64,000 nucleotides of DNA from Talaromyces rugulosus (lineage: Eukaryota; Ascomycota; Eurotiomycetes; Eurotiales; Trichocomaceae). Shown here piece by piece: positions 1-10,600 of the stretch; position 1 is the stretch's first letter, and every line of letters begins with the position of its first letter. The stretch covers positions 2,790,001 through 2,854,000 of the forward strand of contig NC_049566.1 of the NCBI RefSeq assembly GCF_013368755.1, read 5' to 3'. The notes under the pieces are model-generated. The model was not told where the DNA came from, ran no database searches, and saw only the letters and a list, made by a program, of their open reading frames with translations. A program made the position numbers and the translations under genes.

Positions 1-24
1 CTCGTCATTAACAGGGAAAAATAC

Positions 25-196
25 ATGCCTAGTCTGATTTCACAATTAACATTATCACATCTCCCAAGGGAAGTGTTCGTACTTATTTTGGAGACTTTGA
101 GCGGCAAGGATATTCTGAAATTAGAAAATGCCTTTCAGTTTCCGATCTCCGATGGCTTCGCTAGGCCAAGTCGTCAAGGATCTAATCGAGTTAAAT
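25..196 (+). pseudogene. F-box-like remnant at the left edge
   Basis: An ATG at 25 opens a 56-codon frame that ends at a TAA at 194-196. Its product contains LPREVFVLILETL followed by KDILKLEN, which resembles the start of an F-box domain, as found in many fungal F-box/ankyrin proteins. The frame stops right after the motif. A second open frame (128-343) starts within the motif region in another phase, and could be a continuation after a frameshift. No good splice donor rescues the reading frame. I read this as a decayed or truncated F-box gene. It could also be chance similarity. Confidence 0.3.
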
Positions 197-343
197 AATG
201 TATCATTTAAAGACGATAAGCTCAATTGGCTATATCTTGCTGTCGAAACTGACAACCCGTATGAAAACGACAAAGGCTTTACAACTCGCCGCCATGTGCA
301 GGACGTTTTGTGTGATATGATCTCAAGACAACCTTTGCTATAA

Positions 344-711
344 TCTTGGAAAAGAGGACTATTTTAAGCATAAGGGGTATTATTGATGACCAGGACGAGA
401 ATATTTTCCCTGAGACTCTTTCGGGAGTTTAACTCAAGATACCAAGATATCAATGGATTTTAGCTGAGATCTGGGGTACTCCTACAGTCAATTGGTATAG
501 ATAAATCCATAACGTCAATTCTCAGCTGATACAAGTGGTATTTAGAGACACTGTCAAAATTGAATTAATATATTTATGTGCCTTCTTGTGGATACACATA
601 GCATTAAAGAATTTCTTCTTTAATCAGGGCGGTCTCTAAGTAAAATACTAACAATATTAACTAATATCTGTCAAAATTATGTGTTCTATGGAGAATGTCG
701 GAAGTGTAGGA
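344..711. other. Gene-free stretch
   Basis: AT-rich DNA between the F-box remnant and the 3' end of the repeat-protein gene. I see no gene or RNA here. Confidence 0.5.
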
Positions 712-1362
712 TCAAAGAACATCAATATCATTGACGTTATCATGCACAATTGCGGCACCACCCTGGAGAATTTCCACGACAGCATTGTCACGGGCGATGT
801 TGATGTCCTTGACGTTGCTAGCGACAATCGCCTCACCATCCTGGAGAATTTCCACGGCGGCATTATCGCGAGCGATGTTGATGTCCTTGACGTTGTCAGC
901 GACAATTGCGGCACCACCCTGGAGAATTTCCACGGCGGCATTGTCGCGAGCGATGTTGATATCTTTGACGTTGCTAGCGACGACTGCTGCACCATTCTCA
1001 AGAACACTGACAGCTGCAGGAAGTTTCTCGTCGCGTGTCTCTTTTTCTAGATTAGAAACGATCCCCTGGCCAATGTTGATATCCTTGACCGTGTCTGTAA
1101 CTTTAACTTCTCCGTGGTCGAGAATGTCGACGATAGGGTTGTTGCCACGGGTCCCGAGAATATTGTCGTGACTGAGTACTCCTTCGACCTCTAGGTTGGA
1201 GTTGGAGAGAATGTTGATTCCTCCATTGGGCTAGATAAGACGTCAAATCTCAGCATGATAAGAATATAACTTCGAAAGCCAGAACTATTGCATGAAAATA
1301 CTTACAGTTGGAGCAGCTGCTGCAACAGCGCAAACAATAGAGATGATGAGAGTCGCCTTCAT
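712..1362 (-). CDS. Secreted protein with 26-residue tandem repeats
   Basis: This two-exon gene has exons 1306-1362 and 712-1230. The intron at 1231-1305 has clear GTAAGT and CTAG borders. It encodes about 191 aa. Exon 1 is almost exactly a signal peptide (MKATLIISIVCAVAAAAPT). The mature part ends in about four copies of a 26-residue unit. The unit core is VKDINIARDNAAVEIL, then QGGAAIV, and the last copies are nearly identical. The unit alternates hydrophobic and polar residues and has Asn/Asp turns, which would suit a stacked beta structure, but that is inference. There are no cysteines in the mature part, no Lys-Arg processing sites and no recognised domain. A TATATA sequence lies about 50 bp upstream of the ATG. 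I do not recognise the family. Confidence 0.72.
723..1010. repeat. 78-bp coding minisatellite, about four copies
   Basis: The landmark CTGGAGAATTTCCACG recurs at 763, 841 and 919, exactly 78 bp apart. A diverged copy is at 997. Because 78 is a multiple of three, several frames on both strands stay open across the array. Confidence 0.9.
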
Positions 1363-1408
1363 TTTCGAAAGTAAGTCTGCAGAGCACTTCGTAGAGTATG
1401 GGGTGAAC

Positions 1409-1417
1409 GTATATAAG
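1409..1417 (-). promoter_or_regulatory. Possible TATA box of the repeat-protein gene
   Basis: A TATATA sequence about 50 bp upstream of the start codon at 1362, read on the minus strand. Position and sequence fit a core promoter; nothing else supports it. Confidence 0.35.
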
Positions 1418-2517
1418 GACTAGGTGATGCTTTGGGTAATATCCTCAAGGCAAAGAGTCTGTCACAGAACTTATACTTGACCAGTATTATAAGCAATGAA
1501 TTTATCAGGGGCTTAATAGCTTGCTAGAGTTTACTAACCCTCGCTAAGCATATTGTGATCTTCCTCGGTTATCATCATAACATGGTATAGCAGCACACGA
1601 TGTCTAAAAGTATACCTAAATTAGTCAATTCAATAGTCTACCTTGATCCTAGACAGTGAATAGATTGAGAACTAACGATCAGTTCTCATAATTGGCCACA
1701 GCCACTACCTTAAGAGCATTGAGCTGCCAAACTAGTTGTGATTCACATGCACTTCAGGTTTAACCACACCGTATTTTTAGGATCCAAGTGTAAGCTAACT
1801 AGATTGATTTACTTAACACCTGATATGGGAGGCCTGAATTTCATAAAATATTAGTATTATTAAATAGTGTATGATTTTCTTTATTTTTTGGCTTGATGGC
1901 GATACTAGTCAAGTATGCATGTCAAAGTCGTATACGAAAGAACATTAATAGTTATGTATATTAGCTTTTTATGATTACATGTTGGCGCTGAGGATAAACC
2001 ATAGATTGACTGCCCAAAAGACTTTCAGTCTTCTGATACAGCTATCAATATTACACTGATTCAGCTAGCCAGGGGCTCGTGAATAACACCAGATCTACGG
2101 GTTGGCTGGAAATAATAACTTGATTACATCACATGAGTAATTACAAAGGCTTGTATTACAAATTTACAATAGTTCGCCCTAGCGATCGGACATGAGATCG
2201 GCAGTCGGGGATGCATAATTCAAATAGTCTGTGGCCTGATATTCTTGTTTTTATAGTTTAGTTCTGTTACAAATAATTAACTATCTACATAGCCTATCAT
2301 ACTCCGTACCCAAGAGCCGTTTGACTTTGTGGATACTTACCGATACGTGTATAGAGCGATTAGAGTGTGGACTGGGCGGTGCGGCCCGAGTCACGGCTCG
2401 CCGGCTCCGTTGATCTAGTATTAACGACTAGCGTCATATGAAATTCCATTCTTTTGAATTCGTGGTGTAGAGAGAAAAAATCAACGTGAGGAAAGACCAA
2501 AGTTTAAAATGAATAGA
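1418..2517. other. Gene-free, AT-rich stretch
   Basis: No open frame of note. It holds the upstream region of the repeat-protein gene and the 3' flank of the hydroxylase gene. A TACTCCGTAC palindrome lies near 2300. A short GC-rich patch with several CGG triplets lies near 2378-2410. Confidence 0.5.
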
Positions 2518-3357
2518 CTAAGCTGTCTTAGACTTCCCTGTATACCTAGTCCCATGCAAACTATCCATCAACCCCAACAGTCCATAGTTCACATTAAACA
2601 TCGAGTGGTGGTAATCATGTATTTCCGGTCTCCATCCACAAATACTGCCTAGATCGTATCCACTATGGGCAATAGAGGCCTGCATAATAGCCCCCGTTAT
2701 GAACAGCCAGAACGTAATTATGTGAACTCGTAGTAGCGTGGGAGGGATGATAATGGGGAGGATGTTGGACAGGATATGCTCAAGTGGGTGGCAGTATTCA
2801 CTAGCCAGCGCCACCGGGGTGGTGAATTGATGGTGCTGTTTGTGAAAGTGCCGGAACATGAACCGGTGATGAAGCAGCCGATGACCGTAGTAGAATATAA
2901 TCTCCCTTCCGAGGGCGCAAAACAGAGTTGAAACAACAATCTCGGCGATGGACGGGAGATCAGGCTCGATGCGGTATACGGCTCTAATGTGCAAAAGACG
3001 TCGAAGGACGAACAGTTGCAGGAAATGCAGCGTCGATGTAAGCATTTGGTTTCCTAGAGCGCCGAAGAAGCATTTAATCAGAGCGTGGCGAGAGGGTTGT
3101 TTCGATGCCGACTGTAGCTTGTATTTCTGGGCAGCAGGAATAAGATCTATAATCGTAAAGAGTAATGAAACCAGCCAGTATGCGACGAGATGTGTGGTAA
3201 ATGTGCCGATAAATTCCACGGTCTCGGGTGAGTAGGAACTAGCGATATTCGTCCATTTTTCGCGAAGACACTCGAATGGTTGATAAAAGTCGAGGTTTTT
3301 TGTAATATGCGATGCATGTTCGTGAAATAACTTATCGTAATCCATAATTGGATTCAT
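2518..3357 (-). CDS. Fatty-acid-hydroxylase/sterol-desaturase superfamily membrane oxygenase
   Basis: Single-exon gene for 279 aa. It has the three histidine boxes of the non-haem di-iron membrane oxygenases: HRLLHH (about 159-164), HKQHH (172-176) and HDYHH (247-251). There is an extra HPLEH near 190. Hydrophobic segments lie near 47-75, 136-158 and 195-230, so the protein is expected in the ER membrane. The family hydroxylates or desaturates lipids and sterols, and members also act as tailoring oxygenases in fungal metabolite clusters. Its position next to a PKS cluster makes a tailoring role plausible, but the substrate is unknown. The start at 3357 gives the longest frame; the in-frame Met at residue 5 is an alternative. 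Confidence 0.88.
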   Translation of the reverse strand: MNPIMDYDKLFHEHASHITKNLDFYQPFECLREKWTNIASSYSPETVEFIGTFTTHLVAYWLVSLLFTIIDLIPAAQKYKLQSASKQPSRHALIKCFFGALGNQMLTSTLHFLQLFVLRRLLHIRAVYRIEPDLPSIAEIVVSTLFCALGREIIFYYGHRLLHHRFMFRHFHKQHHQFTTPVALASEYCHPLEHILSNILPIIIPPTLLRVHIITFWLFITGAIMQASIAHSGYDLGSICGWRPEIHDYHHSMFNVNYGLLGLMDSLHGTRYTGKSKTA

Positions 3358-3878
3358 GATTTAGTATATGACGTTTGGGTGTTCTATTCGAGAGGTTTAT
3401 AGGTGAAATTAGAAGGGTTCAAGAAAACACAGCCATTTAAACGCTGAGTAGAGTGTAGTGATTAATCAGATATCGACTGAAACATAGTTATGTATCGTCA
3501 TAGGATTATGGTCGGAAATGAAGACTTGACAATACTAATCAAGTATCTGAACAGCGCTAATGTGATATCCTGATAGAAGTAGAACAAAAACCAATAGTTC
3601 CAACTAGTGAGCGTCTCATCAAATACACAGACACATGTTGACGCGCTTAATGACCGACACTGCATTCCGGGGCACTAATGTGGCATGGTCACGCCCTATC
3701 GTAATTTTTCATTACAAGGCGCAAAACAAGGACCTATTACTATCTGTAATTTCAGGTTTCTTTTTCATCTTGACGGTATTTCCAGAGACATTTGAAGACG
3801 CGTTCCCCAGACTATGGACTTTAACACGCACACCTACACAACATAGCTTATCCTATTGCTTCAAGTTCAATTACTTTC
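3358..3878. other. Divergent promoter region
   Basis: Spacer between the minus-strand hydroxylase and the plus-strand HsbA-like gene. AT-rich, with no gene seen. The 106-codon frame that enters the HsbA gene from upstream lacks any domain and is ignored. Confidence 0.5.
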
Positions 3879-4520
3879 ATGATGTTGAAGACTTTCCCAA
3901 CCGCGGTACTGGCTATTCTTGTGGCTTCGGCACCTTCCAGTTATGCCGCATATAGCCCTGGTGAAGCGATAACTGGCCTTTCAGACCTGGCTAAGCAAGT
4001 CGACAATGCACGCACCAGTCTGAATAACTTCAACGGCGGATATGTGGCGGCTCTCGCATGCGCCCAACAGATGTTCAGTGTTCAGCAAGCTTGCAAGCAA
4101 GCCCAGCGACTTATCGATGGGAATGGCGAAGTCCCCCAGGAAGATGTCGAGCTATACGTGGACCAGGTACACAACCTACACGAGTCGGTGACCAATATTC
4201 TTCAGGTTGCTTCTACAAAGGTGAGAGAATGAACTTGACGACTACTAGCTTTCATTCTGTAAACATCGTCAGCTAACTGGCGGTGAACCTTGCAATTCTA
4301 GGCGCCGCAGTTCGGGGCTCTAGGCGTCAATCCGTTTGTATCCTTGTTTCTTAGTATGTTCGCGAACGAGCGCTCTGTTTTCGAGCAGACAGCCAGGGAC
4401 AGGATTCCGACAGCCAACCACTCCTTGTTTGAGGAGTCCTTTTCAGAACTTGACAAAACTTACCAGAGCACTATTAACGTGTTCAAAGGGAGCGGCTCGG
4501 TTCTTGGATTTCTCGGCTAA
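3879..4520 (+). CDS. HsbA-like secreted hydrophobic-surface-binding protein
   Basis: Two exons, 3879-4220 and 4302-4520, with an 81-nt phase-0 intron (GTGAGA...CTAG), give 186 aa. An N-terminal signal peptide of about 23 residues ends near SYAA. The mature protein is small, helical and amphipathic, with two cysteines (in ALACAQQ and QQACKQ), as in the HsbA/cell-wall galactomannoprotein family. Family members are secreted; the founding Aspergillus protein binds hydrophobic surfaces and recruits hydrolases to them. A second ATG directly follows the first, so the start may be 3882. It lies inside the probable biosynthetic cluster but has no obvious enzymatic role there, so it may be a passenger. 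Confidence 0.78.
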
Positions 4521-5016
4521 GGATATAGAGCTCGCCTGGTATGTCGGATAATCTGATGGCGAATGCTTGACTTCTGTCGAATGAGGCATAGGATTGGATG
4601 GGTGTTTCTTGTCGATCACTGTGATTCTATGTACATATTCTTTAGCGCGAAAAGTAAGATAGTCAGTATGTATTGTGACAGTGTGACCAGCTATGATCAA
4701 CTATCTCGATTTGGAATGGAGAGAATTTGAGTGAAGAGAACTGGACAAAGTTAATACAAGGCTAGCCGGTGCTAGTGGTAGATCCCGATCGTAATCTATT
4801 CGCTAGTATGGTAACTTACAACCGACGTATATCAATACAACCAAGAATGATCAGGCACTTTGACAAGCCAAATGACTGCAAGCATATTTCTTCCTTTGGA
4901 AAATGAAGTTTCTTTGTCCAACTACCTGGGCTCTTCGTAAAAAGAAGACAGAAAGATAACATCTGAGTACTTACTTCCTATTTCATTTCTCCCCCGAAAT
5001 CGGATTAATATTCAAT
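4521..5016. other. Intergenic region upstream of the monooxygenase
   Basis: AT-rich sequence with the 3' flank of the HsbA-like gene and the promoter of the flavin monooxygenase. No further gene is seen. Confidence 0.5.
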
Positions 5017-6885
5017 ATGGAAGATGCAAATCGCAGTAGACAGCATGTTAAAGAAACCGACTTTGTGCCGATTGCGATCATTGGTGCTGGCTTTTCTGGA
5101 ATCGCAGCTGGGTGCCGAATAAAAGAGAAACTTGGGTTTAGTCAATTCAAGATATTTGACCGAATGGGGGAGGTCGGGGTATTTACAATTCTATAAACCA
5201 GAAAATGCCTTGTGTCTGTCATCATTAACTGTTAACAGGGAGTTTGGAGCAGGCAGATATATCCTGGGGTTGCTTGCGATATGTATGTATATCATACCCT
5301 ACAAGAACACTATTAACCAGACGATCTGATGAAATGATGAAATACAGTCCTGCACCATTATACTCTCTTTCATTTGCTCAAAACCTTGAATGGTCCACCT
5401 TCACTCCACCTGGAAAAGAAATCCAACACTATCTGGATAGTGTTTGCAAAAGATATAGAATTAACGACAACATCCAGCTCAACACCGAAATCACTCATCT
5501 GCAGTGGGAAGTCTGCTCGAGCCAGTGGAGAGTAACTGGCACAGTTATACACGAGGGAAAAGTTAGAACGCCATTTTCCTTGTACGCAAAGGTGATAATT
5601 AACGCTGCTGGTAAATTTATTGAACCCAATCTTGTCGGTATACAAGACGTCCCCGGATTTGAAGATTTTAAAGGCGACGTTTTACACACTTCAAACTGGG
5701 ACAGCACTTTAAATTTAGAAGGAAAGAATGTCCTAGTTGTGGGTTCAGGCTGCACGGCTGCCCAAATCGTCCCGTCTCTTTTGAAAACTACTGCCAATGT
5801 GAAAACTGTGACCCAGCTTATGAGATCAGCTCCGTGGGTTAGACCAAGGTTCCTATCCAAAAAAGCCATGGGTCTCTGGGAGACACATTTGCCGTGGCTA
5901 ATACAGACTATACCACTCCTTGCAGTTATTATTCGCGGAATTATTTTCCTCGTCACAGAGAGCCAATTTTTCTTGATATTCGGTAGTCGCTCTGGCCGGA
6001 AAAGACTCAAAAAAAAACTTATTCGATACATTCAGCAAGCTGCCCCGGAAAAATATCACGAAATACTTACTCCAAATTATGAAGTTGGTTGTAAACGATT
6101 CGTGCAGGATGCTACATGGTTCGAAAGTCTTCATGATCCACGAATGCATCTCACAACTGAAACTTTGAAGAGGATAACAAAAGATGCCGTGGTTTTAGAG
6201 AGCCAAGGCAATGGTGAGGAAAGAGTGATTCCGGCCGATGTCATTGTCCTAGCTACCGGTTATGATACTTCAACATTTTTCCCCAGCATAAAAACCACTG
6301 GAAAAGATGGTCTTGAGCTGCATCAAGTCTGGACTGAAAGAGGTGGGCCTCAAGCCTATATGGGGATTGCAATTGATAAATTTCCGAATCTTTTCTTACT
6401 AGGGGGGCCAAATTCATCCAGCGGCCACACCAGCGTCATCATCAACATCGAGAATGGGCTTAGTTACATCCTGAACCTTTTAAGACCAATTGTCAATGGA
6501 GAAGTTAGCACATGGGAGATCAAAGAATATGCATGTACACGATGGACGGCACGTATTCAAGAGGCATCGAAAAATCGCGTGTGGAAAACTGGTGGCTGTA
6601 GTAACTGGTATATTGGAAAGAACGGGTGGAACGGGACAGTTTATCCGTAAGTTGGATAGCACTCATGCTTGGCATCAGGAATGTTACTGACCCTTCAAAA
6701 ACAGCTTCTCGCACTTTTACAACATTTATTGCGTGATGTTTCCAAATTGGCAGGCTTGGAGAGTCACCTACACCGCCAAGGGATTGCGTTCCGATCCAAG
6801 GTCAAGATTCTACTCTAGACTTTTAAAGGGTGGTTTCACTTTCATAGTGTGGTCATTTCTCTATTATATTTTTATACTCATATGA
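5017..6885 (+). CDS. Baeyer-Villiger-type flavin monooxygenase
   Basis: Four exons (5017-5178, 5239-5282, 5348-6646, 6705-6885) join into 561 aa. The first Rossmann fold carries IIGAGFSG near residue 21. GGVWSRQIYPG follows once intron 1 is removed. The Baeyer-Villiger fingerprint FxGxxxHTxxWD (FKGDVLHTSNWD) lies near 176. The second dinucleotide fold is VVGSGCTAAQ near 200, and ATGYD marks the usual C-terminal part. The family uses FAD and NADPH to insert oxygen next to a ketone, or occasionally to oxidise other groups. The last exon ends in a hydrophobic stretch (GGFTFIVWSFLYYIFILI) that could anchor the enzyme to a membrane, which is unusual. It lies 0.8 kb upstream of the PKS on the same strand, so it probably acts on the polyketide. 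Confidence 0.93.
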
Positions 6886-7676
6886 TATACGAACAGGCTG
6901 TTTTCGAATGTCCGTAACACTGATATTTCCACGTCGGCCTATGATGGTGGTGAATTGGAACCCGTAATGTTCCCTTGTGCATGCAGTTAAGATTACTTAA
7001 TGGCAACCTGTCAACATATTAATTACACATAGTTATAATGTACTATCTAGAATGAAAATAGGCTGGTATATACGTAACGGGTTGCGACTTCGGTGGGTAT
7101 GGCGTATTTTGTCTCATACCTACTATGTACCTTAATGTAAAACTACGGAGTAGTACTAGAATGTTTAAATATTCAGAAATTGAGTGCATAAACTAGTTGC
7201 AGTGGAACAATTAATCTATTTAGTCTAGCACTAGCTACAGAAGTCGACGACTCGTCCTAATGACCGGACTGTAAATCGGCATATCCTTATTGTTGCACTC
7301 AGTACGGAGTACTTAAAAATCTAAACCAAATAACCCGAAGTGTAATATTATTATGTGATAGCGGGAAAGTAGAGGAAAAAAGAAAGAAAGAAAGAATAGT
7401 CTGGGTGCTAGTATAAGACTATTGGGTAATTTATTACGGCCTCCGTAAAAGCCCTAAAGTTTAGCGTCGGTGGTGGGTCTACTCATGGATTGCGTACAGG
7501 CCCGTACGGTAATTAATGCGTGGTAGCCACGATAAACTCGGTACATTTCTCATTCAATCGTTACAAATAATATTCGTTGTCCGCTCTTCAATCTTTTATG
7601 TATTGACTTCAATCCAAAGACTTTCGCTTCTTTGGCAGCATTTCCGATTCCTTTTGAATCACTGTGTTAGGGTAAA
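6886..7676. other. Promoter region of the PKS
   Basis: AT-rich spacer with no gene. It contains two copies of the TACGGAGTA-type palindrome (near 7143 and 7301) and a short A/G tract near 7376-7395. The CGG-N7-CGG repeat seen in other cluster promoters was not found here by eye. Confidence 0.5.
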
Positions 7677-10600
7677 ATGGACTTATCTAGGCAAGTAGAG
7701 AGACAGCTATCGGGTGTGCTTTCTCTCGATGATACTATGAAAAGCACGGTGAGTAGTCAAGTATATTAATCTAATATCCGTGACTAACAACACATTGGCA
7801 GACACCGACAGACCTCCAAGACTCCTCTCCATCAACAATATTATCTACGGCCTCTTCAGATCGATCATCCACACCAATGAGCTCAGATGATGATGTCCAA
7901 TTCAATTCCACAAACTTTGAGCCAATAGCTATTGTTGGTATGGGGATGAGGCTTCCTGGGGGAATTCGGAGGGACAAGGACTTTTGGGACTTTTTGATGG
8001 AAAAAAGAGACGGCCTGTGCAAGGTTCCCGGGACGCGCTACAATATTGATGCTTTTTACGATGAATTTAAACAACGCTCTGTAAAGACACGATACGGTTA
8101 CTTCTTGCAGGAAGACCCTGCCCTCTTTGATACCGGCTTCTTCTCCATTGGCTCATATGAGGCTGCAAGGTTAGATCCGCAGCAACGATTGTTGATGGAA
8201 GTCATCTGGGAATGCATGGAAAGTGCAGGACAAACGCAGTGGAAAGGAGATGACATTGTAAGTTAATGTGAAAGCTTTATATATGAAATAACCGCTGATG
8301 TTTCTTCAAAGGGCTGCTACGTGGGCGTTTACGGCGAAGATTGGTTGGACTTAAATAGCAAAGATCCACACTGTGCGTATCGAATGCGAATATTGAATAC
8401 TATAGACGTTTGCTGATCCTTTATCCTTACTATTCAGGGATTGATAGATATCATGTTCTCGGCACAGGAAATTTTGCATTATCCAACCGCATATCCTATG
8501 AATATGATCTCAGAGGGCCTAGCATGACATTCCAAACAGGCTGCTCGGCATCACTTGTTGGTCTACATGAAGCTTGTATTGCATTACAGGCTGGGGACTG
8601 CACATCTGCCATCGTGGCAGGGACAAATCTCATTTTGACCCCAACAATGACAACAACAATGTCGGATAATGGCATTTTGGCACCAGATGGTATATGTAAA
8701 ACATTTGATGCTGCAGCTAACGGCTACGGGCGAGGAGAAGCAGTAAATGCTCTCTATATTAAACCATTGAAAGAAGCCCTGCGTGCTGGGGATCCGGTGA
8801 GAGCAGTCATTCGTGCCTCTAGCACTAACTGCGATGGCAAGACCCCCAGCATTACCACACCGGGCTCTGAATCCCAGAAGCGACTTATTCAAAAAGCGTA
8901 TCAAAGAGCCGGTATTGATGATATCACTGAAACCGCATTTTTTGAGTGTCACGGTACAGGCACTGTCATAGGAGACAAGAACGAAGTATCCGTGGTAGCT
9001 GATCTCTTCAAAAGCAAGGGCGTGTATATTGGAGCGGTCAGTTTACTATCCATTTCCATATTATTATCTCGGGTCTCATAACCAATAGGTGAAGCCAAAC
9101 GTCGGTCACTCTGAAGGCGCTTCAGGTCTGACCAGTGTGATAAAAGGAGTTTTGGCTTTGGAGAACAATATCATTCCTCCGAACGCTCATTTCAACGAAC
9201 CAAGCCCTCAAAGTAAATATTCTTTTTCCTTAAATCTAGCTTATTTAAAACTTTGACGGTTAACATAATTTCTAGTTCCTTTCAAATCCGCCCGCCTTCA
9301 GGTTCCAACAGAGGCTGTGCCTTGGCCCAGAGATCGAAAGCCAAGAGTTAGCGTTAATTGTTTCGGAATAGGAGGCGCAAACGCTCATGTATTTCCTTTC
9401 CTCCAATCATATATCTCGAGTCGCTACTGATCTGCATAGGTGATACTTGACTCTGCCTCATCATTTATACCGAACTCGAATGATGATATTACAACCGCTC
9501 AACCACAAGACGAATCGCAGCACTTACTTCTTCTGTCCGCATCTAGTGCGGCTAGCTTGCAGAAAAAGGCCGAGGAGTTGAAAGCCTATGTGGAATCCAA
9601 ATCACCGAAGATGGAAGACTTAGCATATACACTTGCCTTGCATCGAGAACATCTTTCTTATCGTTCTTTCATGATTGGAGACAGCGCAGGAATAAAACTG
9701 CCTGACCAGTTAAGTGTTAGCAAGTCCAATTCTTCTCGCTCTATAACATATGTTTTCACTGGGCAAGGTGCACAGTGGGCGGGCATGGGCAGAGACCTGC
9801 TCAAAACGTACGATGATTTTGCACATCATATCCAGAGGATGGACCGCGTTCTACAGCTTTTGCAATGTCCCCCTCAGTGGACAATAGAGCGTATGTCATC
9901 TAAATAACTCGAGGTCTTGTTTCAACTATGCTAATATTTTGCAGAGGAGCTGTTAGCTGTGGAAGAATCTAGGATCAACGATGCTGAGCTTTCTCAAACA
10001 CTATGCACTGCAGTTCAAATTGCAATAGTCAATCTTCTTTCAAGCTGGGGAGTCCAGGCAAACTCCGTCGTTGGGCACTCTAGTGGCGAAATTGGTGAGT
10101 GACGTTTCTCCTGTATAGCGTAGTACATGCAGGGATTAACGAAAGTCAGCTGCCGCCTATACTGCCAATGCCTTGACACTCGATTCGGCTATTATTGTGG
10201 CTTATTACCGGGGACAAGTCGCGAAAAATTGTCAGATAGGATCCATGGCAGCTGTTGGCATGAGCCCGACTGAGCTGGGACCATTCCTGCTGGACGGCGT
10301 TGTAGTTGCTTGTGAAAATAGCCCTCAAAGCACAACCATATCGGGCGACGTCACCCAGGTTGAAAAAGTGCTTAATGATATAGCACAGAAACAACCTGAC
10401 ACCTTTCTAAGGAAGCTTCGTGTCGAAGTTGCCTATCATTCATGTAAGAATACCATCACCCTGAGAAGTCTATCCTACTGACACTTGTAGATCACATGCA
10501 CGCTTTGGGAAGCGAATATGAAGAAGCAATCAAGCCCCATATAACACTGACAGACAGAAAATTGCCATTCTTTTCTACTGTAACGGGATCTCTGTTGTCC

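Noticed and set aside
657..1171. Several long open frames on both strands over 657-1171
   Set aside because: They are by-products of the 78-bp repeat, whose length is a multiple of three. Only the minus-strand frame ending at 712 joins to a signal-peptide exon.
712..1362. The repeat protein as a precursor of ribosomally made cyclic peptides
   Set aside because: The repeats lack the Lys-Arg or Arg-Arg processing sites, and short core peptides between them, that such fungal precursors show. No companion maturation genes lie next to it.
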